Source: Phycisphaerales bacterium
GTDB lineage: Bacteria; Planctomycetota; Phycisphaerae; Phycisphaerales; UBA1924
Length of the DNA: 64,000 nucleotides
Direction of reading: 5' to 3'
Assembly (NCBI GenBank): GCA_029260375.1
Contig: JAJDDI010000068.1
Span: 1-64,000 of the forward strand
This document shows, piece by piece, positions 7,261 to 16,421 of this stretch. The translations under genes and the position numbers were made by a program. Position 1 is the first letter of the stretch; every line of letters starts with the position of its first letter. The notes under the pieces were generated by a model that saw nothing but the letters and a program-made list of their open reading frames with translations, was not told the DNA's origin and did not search any database.

Positions 7261-9588
7261 ATGACGAATCGAGTTCTGTGTGTGGCGGCCGCGGGGATGG
7301 CCCTTGGAACCCCTGGTGTGAGCGCGGGCGACGAGGACCTGCCCGGGTACTTCGGCTTTGACCCGGCGCGGACGGTCGTGGTCGATGACCGGCTGGGCCC
7401 GGTGATCGGCGCTGACATGAACGACGACGGGCGCCCGGACCTGGTCGTCGTGAACAACAGCAAGAGCCGAATCGAGCTCCATCTGCTGCGTGAGACCCCC
7501 CGGACGGACGCCCAGCGTGCGGCGGAGCTTGAGGCCAACGAACTGGCGCCCAATCCGTGGTACGACCGGGTTGAGGTGAGCGTGTCGAACCGGGTGCAGG
7601 CGGTCGCGGCGCACGACTTCGACAGCGACGGGCGGATGGATCTGATCTACACCGGGACGAGCCCGGGCGAGGCGGTGGTGCTCCGCCGCCAGGGCGACGA
7701 GCGGTTCGAGGTCGCCAGCCGCAGGCGGGTGCGGGAGATCTCGTCGCAGAACGGGATCGTCCTTGCGGACGTGCTGGGCGGGGCCGGCGATGAGTTGCTT
7801 GTGGGCGCGCACGGGAAGATCGGGGTCTACCCGATCGACGCGCGCGGCACGCTTGGCGAGCCCACGGTGCTGGGCTCGAGCGGCGAGATCGTTGCCCACT
7901 TCGCGGAGGATTTCGATGGGGACGGGCGAGCGGACGTTCTGGGCGTGATCCCGGGCGACGACGCGCCGCTGCGACTGTGGCTGCGATCGGAACGGGGGGG
8001 GCTGGCGTCGGAGCTGCGGTTTGAGATGAGCCCGCTGGTCGAGGCCGAGCCGATCCGGTTCCCCGGGCGGGCGGCGGCGTCGATCGGCGTGATCGAGCGC
8101 GGGACACGCCGGATCGCGTTCTATGACCTGACGACGGGCGAGGGCGAGGACAAGTCCTCGGGCGAGCGCACGCTCCGCGCCGAGGTGCGGGCGTTCCCCG
8201 GTGGATCGCAGCCCGACGGGGCGGTGGTCAGCGCAGACATCAACCGGGATGGGTTGCCCGACCTCCTGACGCTCGACGCCAAGGGCAACCGCGTTGCCCT
8301 GATGCTCCAGGAGCGGGGCGTCGGGTTGGGCGCCGCGGAGACCTTCGGCACGTTCCGCGAGCCCAAGGCGATCAGCGCGGGCGCCTGGGACGATGAGAAG
8401 CAGGTCCGGGTATTCGTCCTCAGCGAGGAAGAGAACGTCGTGGGCGTCTCGGCGTTCGAGGACGGGCGCCTGGGGTTCCCGCGCCCCATCGAGCTGGCAA
8501 CGCCGGGGGCGACCCCCGTGGCGATGGAGCGGTTCGACTGGGAGGGACGGGCGCAGCTTGCGGTGGTGGTCAAGCAGAAGCGTGACTACCTGCTGGAGTT
8601 GCACTCGTCCGACGGATCGGGCGGGGTGGTCGAGCTTGAGGGCGTGCGGCGCGAGCCCGGCTCGATTCTTGCGGCGGACGTGGACCACGACGGCGCTCCT
8701 GAGCTTCTCCTGCTCACGCCCGGCGAGCCCATGGTGATGGTCCGGTGTGAGTCGGGTGAGACGGGCCTGACGCCGACGAAGGTGCTGGCGAAGGAGCAGA
8801 TGCCGCAGTTCGGGCTGGTGCAGAACGCGGGGCCGGCGAACACCGCGATGCTGGACATCGATAGTGACGGGCGCCAGGAGCTGCTGCTGTGCGAGTCGAA
8901 CTTCGTGCGCGCGTGTACCTATGACGGCGAGCGGGGCTGGAGCGTGCTCGAGCAGCTCAACGTGCCGTGGGACGACGCGAAGCTCTCGACGCTGGGTGTG
9001 CTCAAGCGGGGGGCCGGGGCCTCGGTCATCGCGGGGGACGGGGCTTCGGCGCAGATGGTCGTCGTCGAGTTCGGCGCCGACGCCCGCCCGAAGGTCGGCG
9101 AGCGCCTCCGTGCGCCGGGGTTCTCGTTCGGGCGTCTGATCCCGGGCTCGTTCGGCGGGGACGGGCTTGAGTCCGTCCTCGGGGTCACCGGGGACGGCGT
9201 GGCGCTGATCCGCATGCGGGGGCACGAGCGGCGCCTCGAGGAGGTCGCGGTCTATCGGCCCGAGGCCGAGGACCGGTACGAGCACGACCTGGAGGCGGGG
9301 GATCTCAACGGGGACGGGCTGACCGACGTGGTGGTGCTGGACGCTGGGGAGGCGATGTGCTCGATCCTGACGTTCTCGGAGAACCGGAAACTGCATCTTG
9401 CGACGGAGTGGGCGGTTTTCGAGTCGAACCTGTTCACGGGCGGTCAGAGCCGGGAGTACGAGCCCTCGGCCGCGATTGTTGGGGAACTGACAGGGGATTC
9501 GGGGGAGGATCTGCTGCTGGTCGTGCACGATCGGGTGATCGTGCACCCGCAATCGACGAGGGTTTCGGGCGATCAGAAGAGCCCCTGA
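7261..9588 (+). CDS. Secreted FG-GAP / VCBS repeat protein
   Basis: 775 residues, with a signal peptide to about residue 22. At least nine calcium-loop motifs of the form DxDxDGxxDL/E are visible, for example DMNDDGRPDL, DFDSDGRMDL, DFDGDGRADV, DINRDGLPDL, DVDHDGAPEL, DIDSDGRQEL and DLNGDGLTDV. Their spacing suggests one or two seven-bladed beta-propellers. No catalytic domain is attached. GGAGG precedes the ATG at 7261. Such proteins are generally extracellular binding or structural proteins; the partner is unknown. Confidence 0.8.
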   Translation: MTNRVLCVAAAGMALGTPGVSAGDEDLPGYFGFDPARTVVVDDRLGPVIGADMNDDGRPDLVVVNNSKSRIELHLLRETPRTDAQRAAELEANELAPNPWYDRVEVSVSNRVQAVAAHDFDSDGRMDLIYTGTSPGEAVVLRRQGDERFEVASRRRVREISSQNGIVLADVLGGAGDELLVGAHGKIGVYPIDARGTLGEPTVLGSSGEIVAHFAEDFDGDGRADVLGVIPGDDAPLRLWLRSERGGLASELRFEMSPLVEAEPIRFPGRAAASIGVIERGTRRIAFYDLTTGEGEDKSSGERTLRAEVRAFPGGSQPDGAVVSADINRDGLPDLLTLDAKGNRVALMLQERGVGLGAAETFGTFREPKAISAGAWDDEKQVRVFVLSEEENVVGVSAFEDGRLGFPRPIELATPGATPVAMERFDWEGRAQLAVVVKQKRDYLLELHSSDGSGGVVELEGVRREPGSILAADVDHDGAPELLLLTPGEPMVMVRCESGETGLTPTKVLAKEQMPQFGLVQNAGPANTAMLDIDSDGRQELLLCESNFVRACTYDGERGWSVLEQLNVPWDDAKLSTLGVLKRGAGASVIAGDGASAQMVVVEFGADARPKVGERLRAPGFSFGRLIPGSFGGDGLESVLGVTGDGVALIRMRGHERRLEEVAVYRPEAEDRYEHDLEAGDLNGDGLTDVVVLDAGEAMCSILTFSENRKLHLATEWAVFESNLFTGGQSREYEPSAAIVGELTGDSGEDLLLVVHDRVIVHPQSTRVSGDQKSP

Positions 9589-9656
9589 ATGCGTAGAGAA
9601 CAACGCCCGATCCGTTCCGGGTCGGCGTTGCGGTGAAAGTTCTCGGAGGTAGATCG

Positions 9657-10796
9657 ATGTTTGGTCTGATTCAGCGCGTGGGAATCGTTCTCGGGGTTGG
9701 GGTTCTCGGGACGGGCGTGGCGATCTCGTCGTTGATCCCGCCGCCGGTCCCGGCCAACTCCGGCTCGCAGGCCCAGGAGGGTTGGTCCCTGCGGTTCGAA
9801 AAGACGGAGCACGGGTTCGGGGAGATCACGGACGAGCGTCCGATCGAGATGAGGTTTCCGTTCACGAACACCGGCATGGAGACGATCACGATCAAGCGCA
9901 TGCACTCGTACTGCGGATGCACCACGCCCGCTCTTGAGAAGAAGGTCTACGAGCCGGGCGAGAGCGGGGAGATCCGCGTGGTGTTTGACCCGAGTGGGCG
10001 GCACGGCGGCCAGGTCAAGCGGATCATGGTGTATACCGACGATTCGGTCCAGCCCATCAAGACGATGATCGCCCGCGGGTACGTCCGGCCGATCGCGTAT
10101 CTGGAACCCAACGTCGTGAACTTCGGTGAGGTGGAGAAGGACGCGGAGATCTCTAAGGTGATGTACGTCTTGGGGGAGAAAGCTGACTTCGAAGTAACCG
10201 AGATCAAGTCGTCCAACCCTGACCTGCTGGGGGCTGAGATCGTGGGATCTGCCCCGGTGGATCAGAACGGCGTGACCATGCAGCGTTGGACGGTGCGCGT
10301 CGATCTGCTCGGCGCGAAGCGGTCCGGGCGGTACGCCGAGGAGCTCGAGCTGGTCACGAACGATCCGCGGCGTCCCTCGCTGAATCAGACCGTGATGGTG
10401 CGGGTGCCCAGCGAGCTGCGCCTCGGCTGGGCGATGGTCCGTGTGGGGGGGCTCAGCGTTGGCGATGAGCTTGAGGAGGAGATCGTGCTCGGGCACGAGC
10501 GGGGGATCCCGTTCAAGATCACCTCGATCGAGTCCGAGAGCGTGAACCTGGATCTGAGTTTCGAGTGGACGGAGCCGGAGAGCCCCGAGGATCCGCACAC
10601 GATCACGGTCCGGGGGAGCGCGATCAAGGGCGGGGGCGCGATCCAGGACCGGATCGTGATCACCACCGATCTTGAGGATGAGGAGCCGATGACCGTCGCG
10701 TTCCGCGGGCGGGTCATCGATCCGTCCGGCGCGAAGAAGGCGGCGGTGGCAGCGCCCGCCCCCTCGACCGAGGGCGTGGTTGAGATCGAGGACTAG
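9657..10796 (+). CDS. DUF1573 domain protein with signal anchor
   Basis: 379 residues. The start is the ATG at 9657, because GGAGGT lies 7 nt upstream; an in-frame alternative 24 bases earlier lacks such a site. A hydrophobic export segment covers residues 5-27. The DUF1573 domain follows (about 44-150): GFGEIT, FPFTNTG and the family motif YCGCTTP with Cys86 and Cys88. Two further Ig-like units seem to follow, one beginning near LEPNVVNFGEVEKDAE. The stop overlaps the stop of the convergent hexosaminidase gene within the four bases CTAG. Function unknown. Confidence 0.8.
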   Translation: MFGLIQRVGIVLGVGVLGTGVAISSLIPPPVPANSGSQAQEGWSLRFEKTEHGFGEITDERPIEMRFPFTNTGMETITIKRMHSYCGCTTPALEKKVYEPGESGEIRVVFDPSGRHGGQVKRIMVYTDDSVQPIKTMIARGYVRPIAYLEPNVVNFGEVEKDAEISKVMYVLGEKADFEVTEIKSSNPDLLGAEIVGSAPVDQNGVTMQRWTVRVDLLGAKRSGRYAEELELVTNDPRRPSLNQTVMVRVPSELRLGWAMVRVGGLSVGDELEEEIVLGHERGIPFKITSIESESVNLDLSFEWTEPESPEDPHTITVRGSAIKGGGAIQDRIVITTDLEDEEPMTVAFRGRVIDPSGAKKAAVAAPAPSTEGVVEIED

Positions 10797-12532
10797 CGAG
10801 CGGGCGCGGTGCTCCGGGTTCGGGGCCGCAGGGACTCGAAGAACTCAACGGATTCCGTGAGTCCGCCCGGGCGCGAGTCCGTCAGCCAGAGGCGTTGGTG
10901 CTCGCGGATGATGGCCTCGAGCGCCGGCTCCAGATCGCGCGTTGTGATGGCGCCAGACTCTCGCTCGCCGATGGCCAGCAACGCGGAGAATCGGGCGATG
11001 TTGAGGGTGTGGCCCAGCCTGTCCGCAAGGGGCGCTGTGAGCCCGCTGGGTCTGGATCGGCTTAGGGCCTCGATGCGGTCGAGCACGTCGCGCCAAGGCT
11101 CGGCATGGATGGGGAGGTGTGTGCGGGCGCCGCTGGGGTGGAGGTGTTCGAAGAGCGCCGACGCGTTGCGGAGGGGCAGGACGTGGCCCCCGGCGACTCG
11201 AACACCCGAGCGGTCGCGAAGGTTGTTGTCCGCGTCGCCCAGCTGCGCGATCCAGTCCGCGACGCGGAGCGAGGGGTCTGAGAACACGTGCAGCGAGACG
11301 GCCCGAGGATCGACCGGCGCGCCGGGGTTCCAGGTCGCTTGAGCGCCCTCGGCGATGGCCAGGAGGGCGATGGGGGATTGCTGCCGGTGTCCCAGGTCGC
11401 CCCAGTCGGTCATGAGCATGCCCTGGGCCGCGTGCTCGATCGCCGCGTGGACGGCTTGGTCCAGGTTCTGGCGGCGTTGCGTGGTTCGTCCCGTGAAGCT
11501 GCGCCACGAGCTGGTCCCCGGGCACGCGAGCCAGTCACGCCCGGACGCGGCGAGCGTCCGTCCCCAATCGTCGAACGGCGAGTCGGGCTCGTACCCCCAG
11601 GCAAGAGCGATCGCGTCTTGCGGCAACTCGCCGACGGCGTCCGGTTCGGAGAGCGCGATGTCGCCCCACAGCATTGGGCGGGCGCCAAGTGAGCGTGCGA
11701 TCTCACAGACGGAGGCGACGTAGTCCATGTACACCCGCGTTCGCCCGTGTTGTGCGATGGCGTCGCGGGAACGCCCGGCGCCCAGGTCGGCGGTCTCGTC
11801 GCACCCGATATTGACCAGACCCGAGGAGACGCACGGGATCTGCTGGGAGAGCAGGTCCCGGGTGAGTTCGAGCGATGCGGGGTCGGTCGGGCAGAGGCTG
11901 AAGGGACCGCGTCGGGGGATGCCGTAGAAATCAAACCCGTCGTGCGTCTCGGCGAGCGGGGCGTAGCGGGGCAGGTTGAGCCAGCGGGCCATGTGCCCGA
12001 AGCAGTTCTGGTTGGCGGCCAGATCGACGCCCAGCGATGCGGCGTGGGCGTCCAAGCGGGTGAGTTCGTCGGGCGTGATGGGGTCGGCGCCCTGCCAGAC
12101 CTGCTCATGTCCGTGGTAGGCGAAGGCGTGCTCAACGTAGAGCTGGAGGTGATTGAGCTTAAGCGAGGCGAAGAGGTCCGTCTGGCTCAGCAGGCTGTCC
12201 ATGGTGGGGACGCGGCTCCGGGAGATGTCGAGCATGACGCCGCGCGTCGTGAGCGCGGGCGCGTCCTCGATCCGTAGGGGGGGCAGCGTGTCGGGGTACT
12301 GGGTCCGGAGCTGGGCAAGGGTCCGCTGGGCGTGGGCGCAACCGGCGGGCGTTGCGCTGTTCACAACCACGCCCCGACTGGTGTCGATGTGCAGTCGGTA
12401 GCCCTCGGGGGGGAGCGAGCGATCTGCGTCGAGGCGCGTGGGGGCGTCCGTCGGGGTCCTGGCGCCGGGGAGCCGCTCGAGCGAGCGGGGCGTGGGCAGG
12501 AGCAGGGGGGGAAACGTCGTGAGGTCGGTCAC
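10793..12532 (-). CDS. Glycoside hydrolase family 20-like beta-N-acetylhexosaminidase
   Basis: 579 residues from a GTG start at 12532, chosen because the frame upstream runs into the divergent exporter gene and looks non-coding. Residues 10-90 resemble the GH20 small N-terminal domain. The (beta/alpha)8 barrel follows, with RGVMLDISRSRVPT and the catalytic Asp-Glu pair at 245-246 (NIGCDETADLG). Expected activity is removal of terminal N-acetylhexosamines from glycans. No signal peptide is visible with this start, so it may act in the cytoplasm on imported sugars. The C-terminal 200 residues match nothing I recognise. Confidence 0.75.
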   Translation of the reverse strand: MTDLTTFPPLLLPTPRSLERLPGARTPTDAPTRLDADRSLPPEGYRLHIDTSRGVVVNSATPAGCAHAQRTLAQLRTQYPDTLPPLRIEDAPALTTRGVMLDISRSRVPTMDSLLSQTDLFASLKLNHLQLYVEHAFAYHGHEQVWQGADPITPDELTRLDAHAASLGVDLAANQNCFGHMARWLNLPRYAPLAETHDGFDFYGIPRRGPFSLCPTDPASLELTRDLLSQQIPCVSSGLVNIGCDETADLGAGRSRDAIAQHGRTRVYMDYVASVCEIARSLGARPMLWGDIALSEPDAVGELPQDAIALAWGYEPDSPFDDWGRTLAASGRDWLACPGTSSWRSFTGRTTQRRQNLDQAVHAAIEHAAQGMLMTDWGDLGHRQQSPIALLAIAEGAQATWNPGAPVDPRAVSLHVFSDPSLRVADWIAQLGDADNNLRDRSGVRVAGGHVLPLRNASALFEHLHPSGARTHLPIHAEPWRDVLDRIEALSRSRPSGLTAPLADRLGHTLNIARFSALLAIGERESGAITTRDLEPALEAIIREHQRLWLTDSRPGGLTESVEFFESLRPRTRSTAPAR

Positions 12533-12610
12533 TCGGTGACACGATACCGGGGGCGCTGGGCGTGTGCGGCGTTGCGGCACGTGGCGTGGGGCTAGACTCG
12601 CGCCCAACCC

Positions 12611-15238
12611 GTGCGGCACCCGATCGAACATGGCGTGGTCAGGCGACTGGAACTGCTCGGCGGCGCGATGCTCCGGCGCGCGTGGCTGGTGGTGGTGCTG
12701 TTCGTCCCGATCACGATCGGCGCCGCGGTCATCGCCGCGAACACGCTCGGGGTGAATACCGACACTTCCTCGATGGTTTCGGACGATCTACCCTGGCGCG
12801 TCGCCCGGGCGGAGTACGCGAAGGCGTTCCCGGATGAGAGCGTCGGGATCCTGGTACTCGTCGAGGGTGGGACCCGCGAGCGACGTGAAGCGACGGCGGT
12901 GGAGCTCGTCGGGGCGTTGCGGGCCCGTCCGGACCTGTTTCTGCACGCGGAGTCGCCGGTCGCGGACCCGTTCTTCCAGCGCCACGGGCTGATGTACCGC
13001 GATGTTGACGAGCTTGGGGGGATGGAGCGGGCGCTGCGCGGGTCGGTGGTCGCGCTGGCGGCGCTGCGTCGTGATCCGTCGATCCGGGGGGTGGCGCCGC
13101 TGCTGATGGCGGCGGTCGCGGCGCCGAGCGACCAACGCCCGGACGGGCTCGACGGGCTGCTCCAAGAGGCGGGCGGGGCGGTCGAGGCGGCTCGCCGGGG
13201 GCGGGTCCGGCCCGTCGCGTGGCGCGACCAGCTCATGGACGGCGGCCCGGGGGGGCGCGTCTTCGTGCTTGCACGTCCGGTGCTTGACTACTCGGCGATC
13301 TTCCCGGCGGGGGCGGCGCTGGACGCGCTGGGCAATATCGGCGCCGATCTTGGGCTCGGCGACGAGGGCGGGGTGACGCTTCGAGTCACGGGTGAGGCGG
13401 CGCTGGCGACCGACGAGCTGCGGTCTGCCTCTGAGGGCGCGGGGATCGCCACGGGCGTGGCCATGCTCGGGGTGCTCGTTGTGCTCTACATCGGTCTGCA
13501 GTCGTTTCGCATGATGATCGCCTGCACGATCACGCTCGTTGTCGGGCTGATCGGGACCGCGGCGTTCGCTGGCGTCGCGGTGGGCGATCTGAATCTGATT
13601 TCCGTCGCGTTCGCGGTGCTGTACATCGGACTCGGTATCGATTGCGCCATCCACATCTGCATGCGGTACCGGGAGGCGATCGTCGGCGGGCGCTCGCACG
13701 GGGCGGCGGTTCTGGTCTCGCTCCGCCAGACGGGGCCGGCGCTCACGGTGTGCGCGATCACTACGTCGGTCGGGTTCTTCGCGTTCATCCCCACGGCGTT
13801 CGAGGGGGTGAGCGAGCTGGGCCTGATCGCGGGCGTGGGGATGTTCATCGGGCTCGCGGCGAATCTGCTCCTGCTCCCGGCGTTGCTCGTGCTCTTCGGG
13901 CGACCCACTCGGTACGGCAAGATCTCGGCGATTGGGGGGCTCAGCTCCGGGATCGTGGGGCTGCCCGAGCGCCGGCGGTGGGTCTTCCGGGGGCTCGGGG
14001 TCGTGGGGGCGGTCGTGGCGCTGGTGATGGCGCCGCGGGTGGTGTTCGATCAGAACCGGCTCAACCTGCAGGACCCGGAGCGGGAGTCGGTGGCGGCGTT
14101 CAACGAGCTGATGGCGACGGGCGATCCGGCGCCGTACGCGCTGAACATGCTCGCGCCCGCTGGGGAGCCGGCCGAGGCGCTTGCCGACCGACTGGACGTG
14201 CTGGGCAGCGTGCGTTTCGCGCGGACGGTCTCGTCGTTCGTGCCGGCGGAGCAGGACGAGAAGCTCGCGGTGCTGGCGCGGATGCGGGCGATGCTGGCGC
14301 CCGTGCTCGGCAGCGCGCCCCGGGGTGTTCCAGACACGGCGCGGGAGATCGCGGCCTTGGAGTCGTTGCACGCCGGGCTGACCGGGCTCGATTCGGGTGA
14401 CGCCGGGCTGGACGAGGCGGTCGGCGAGCTGCGCCGGCAGGTTGGCGGCCTTCTCGGGGAGATGGAGCCCATGGCGCCAGGCGAGCGGGAGCGAGCGCTG
14501 ACTCGTCTGCGAGAAGGGCTGCTTGGCTCGTTCCACCGGACGATGGAGTCGCTCGCGCTGGCGTTGTCGGCGGAGCCGGTGCGTGTGGAGTCGCTGCCCG
14601 ATTCGATCCGTGAGCGGTGGATCGCGAGGGACGGGCGCTGGCGTGTGGAGGCGAGCCCGGACGAGGACCTGAACGAGAACGAGGCGATCTGGCGGTTCGC
14701 GCGGGAGGTGCTGTCGGTCGCGCCCGACGCGGTGGGAGAGCCGGTGTCGGGGCTGCGGGGCGGGCGGGTGATCGTGGGCGCGTTCGTGCAGGCGCTCGTG
14801 ACGGCGCTGGTCGCGATCTTCATCCTGGTGCTTGTGCTGCTCAAGAGCGTGCGTGACGCGTTGATCGTGCTGGCGCCGCTGCTGCTGGCGGGGGGGCTGA
14901 CGGGCGCGGCGTCGGTGTGGTTCGGGACGCCGTTCAACTTTGCGAACATCATCGCGTTGCCGCTGATGCTGGGAGTGGGCGTGGACAGCGGGATCCACAT
15001 GGTGCACCGGGCGAGGTACCTGCGCCCGGGCGAGTCGCTGCTGTCGTCGAGCACGGCCCGGGGGGTGCTGTTCAGCTCGCTGACGACGATCTGCAGCTTC
15101 GGATCGCTGGCGATCAGCCAGCACCTGGGCATGGCGAGCATGGGCACGCTGCTGACGATCGCGATCACGCTGACGCTGGTGTGCACGCTGGTGCTGCTGC
15201 CCGCGCTGCTGCCGCAGCGGGCCGGGCGTTGGCACTGA
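12611..15238 (+). CDS. MMPL/RND family exporter (HpnN-like)
   Basis: 875 residues. The membrane layout is that of RND/MMPL proteins: TM1 at about 24-46, a first large extracytoplasmic loop, five helices at about 277-420, one at about 453-473, a second large loop with predicted helical hairpins, then five helices from about 718. The loop and the short sequence NTLGVNTDTSSMVSDDLPWR are close to HpnN, which moves hopanoids to the outer membrane in other bacteria. No other hopanoid gene is in the window. The GTG at 12611 is used; ATG at 12668 is an alternative. It diverges from the hexosaminidase across 78 bp. Confidence 0.8.
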   Translation: MRHPIEHGVVRRLELLGGAMLRRAWLVVVLFVPITIGAAVIAANTLGVNTDTSSMVSDDLPWRVARAEYAKAFPDESVGILVLVEGGTRERREATAVELVGALRARPDLFLHAESPVADPFFQRHGLMYRDVDELGGMERALRGSVVALAALRRDPSIRGVAPLLMAAVAAPSDQRPDGLDGLLQEAGGAVEAARRGRVRPVAWRDQLMDGGPGGRVFVLARPVLDYSAIFPAGAALDALGNIGADLGLGDEGGVTLRVTGEAALATDELRSASEGAGIATGVAMLGVLVVLYIGLQSFRMMIACTITLVVGLIGTAAFAGVAVGDLNLISVAFAVLYIGLGIDCAIHICMRYREAIVGGRSHGAAVLVSLRQTGPALTVCAITTSVGFFAFIPTAFEGVSELGLIAGVGMFIGLAANLLLLPALLVLFGRPTRYGKISAIGGLSSGIVGLPERRRWVFRGLGVVGAVVALVMAPRVVFDQNRLNLQDPERESVAAFNELMATGDPAPYALNMLAPAGEPAEALADRLDVLGSVRFARTVSSFVPAEQDEKLAVLARMRAMLAPVLGSAPRGVPDTAREIAALESLHAGLTGLDSGDAGLDEAVGELRRQVGGLLGEMEPMAPGERERALTRLREGLLGSFHRTMESLALALSAEPVRVESLPDSIRERWIARDGRWRVEASPDEDLNENEAIWRFAREVLSVAPDAVGEPVSGLRGGRVIVGAFVQALVTALVAIFILVLVLLKSVRDALIVLAPLLLAGGLTGAASVWFGTPFNFANIIALPLMLGVGVDSGIHMVHRARYLRPGESLLSSSTARGVLFSSLTTICSFGSLAISQHLGMASMGTLLTIAITLTLVCTLVLLPALLPQRAGRWH

Positions 15239-15245
15239 GCGCGGC

Positions 15246-16262
15246 TCAGGGGCGGAAGTACTCGGGGATCGGGCGACCCTGGTGGATGATCTCGCGTCGG
15301 TCGAACTCGGTGTGCGCGCGGAGGCGGTCGGCCATGTCGTCGTTGAGGTTCTCGTACGACCAGAGGTAGGCGCGGAGCAGCTCGCCGCCGGTGGGGGTGA
15401 ACCGGGCGGACCCGTCGGCGAAGACCATGTTGACGCCGTCGTCGGCGTGGTTGTTCCACTCGTTGGGCCAGTCGGCGAAGTTCTCGTCGCCGGGGGTTTC
15501 GCGGACATTGAGGCCGAGCTGTCGGATGAAGTCGGGGCTGACGCCGTAGCCGCTGGCGTCGTCGATGTCGTTGTCCGAGTCGAGGAAGAGCAGTGTTCGA
15601 TCGGGGAATTGGATGTTGCGGAGGGTCTTGAGGCGGCGGTCGGGATCATCGATCAGGGGGAGGGCGCCGACGGGCATCTGGCGTTCGAAGCCGAGCTGCT
15701 GGTATGCGCTGCCGTGCCCGCCCAGGGCGATGGTTGTGCCGTCGGGGTACTTGCCCGGGTTGGCCCACATGAAGGTTTCGTAGCTGTGCCCGCCGGCGTC
15801 GTCGTCCTTGTCCTCGGCGGAGCGGTAGAGGTCCAGCAGGAAGTCGTCGCGTCCGTAGAACGGGAGCAGGGCGGTGATGCCCAGCGAGCTGTTGCGCGGG
15901 TCGTTGATGAACGGCGCCTCGCCCGTGTCGTCGTCGAAGGTGATCCGGACGCGGTTGCGTGTGGAGGGACAGACGGCGACCTCGGCGTTCTCCGCGTAGT
16001 CGGGGAAGTACCAGCCCAGGTTGCTCTCGAACCAGAGCATGGAGGGCAGGAAGATGTCCTTGCGGGAGTCCAGGGCGTAGTTCTGCCCGGCGAGGCCGAG
16101 CTGGCGGACGTGGGCGAGGCAGAGGGTCTTGCGGCTGGTCTCACGCGCCGAGCCCAGCGCGGGAAGGAGGATGCCGATCAGCAGCGCGATGATCGCGATG
16201 ACGACCAGCAGCTCGATGAGGGTGAACGCGGGTCGGGGATGGGCATTTCGAGGATCACGCAT
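15246..16262 (-). CDS. Prepilin-type N-terminal cleavage/methylation protein
   Basis: 338 residues with a type IV prepilin leader: [20 protein letters not shown] at residues 13-32, cut expected before the Phe by prepilin peptidase. The C-terminal part has a motif like the H-X9-DG tail common in planctomycete pseudopilin-like proteins, but with ten residues between His and Asp ([17 protein letters not shown]). Numerous paralogues of this type exist in planctomycetes; the function is unknown and it is probably a surface or secreted protein. It converges tail-to-tail with the RND exporter (7 bp gap). Confidence 0.85.
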   Translation of the reverse strand: MRDPRNAHPRPAFTLIELLVVIAIIALLIGILLPALGSARETSRKTLCLAHVRQLGLAGQNYALDSRKDIFLPSMLWFESNLGWYFPDYAENAEVAVCPSTRNRVRITFDDDTGEAPFINDPRNSSLGITALLPFYGRDDFLLDLYRSAEDKDDDAGGHSYETFMWANPGKYPDGTTIALGGHGSAYQQLGFERQMPVGALPLIDDPDRRLKTLRNIQFPDRTLLFLDSDNDIDDASGYGVSPDFIRQLGLNVRETPGDENFADWPNEWNNHADDGVNMVFADGSARFTPTGGELLRAYLWSYENLNDDMADRLRAHTEFDRREIIHQGRPIPEYFRP

Positions 16263-16284
16263 GGTGAGAACGGCTTGCGGGACG

Positions 16285-16301
16285 CGGGGATCGGGTCCCC
16301 G
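16285..16301. promoter_or_regulatory. Perfect hairpin CGGGGA-N5-TCCCCG upstream of pseudopilin gene
   Basis: Six-base arms with a five-base loop, 22 bp upstream of the pseudopilin start, within the 159-bp region shared with the divergent dockerin gene. It could be an operator or an RNA leader hairpin for the minus-strand gene. No direct evidence of function. Confidence 0.35.
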
Positions 16302-16317
16302 GAGTTTGGACTAGCAT

Positions 16318-16340
16318 AGCCTAACATGCATCGGTAGGCT
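16318..16340. promoter_or_regulatory. Inverted repeat AGCCTA-N11-TAGGCT between divergent genes
   Basis: Perfect six-base arms near the middle of the divergent intergenic region between the pseudopilin gene and the dockerin gene. A shared operator is the simplest reading; a chance repeat cannot be excluded. Confidence 0.35.
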
Positions 16341-16421
16341 CTGGTCACGTGTCCCCGGCGCTCGGGTCAGCGTAGCGTCGGAGCCCCCGGTCCGCCCACA
16401 TTTCTTGAGGAGAGCAGTCCC

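Noticed and set aside
7126-9603. N-terminal extension of the serine protease to 9603
   Set aside because: The extension is the antisense of the FG-GAP gene. The protease start at 7125 has a Shine-Dalgarno and a signal peptide.
12788-15649. 953-codon minus-strand frame opposite the RND exporter
   Set aside because: Gln/Arg/His-rich translation typical of antisense frames in G+C-rich DNA; the plus strand encodes a proper twelve-helix exporter.
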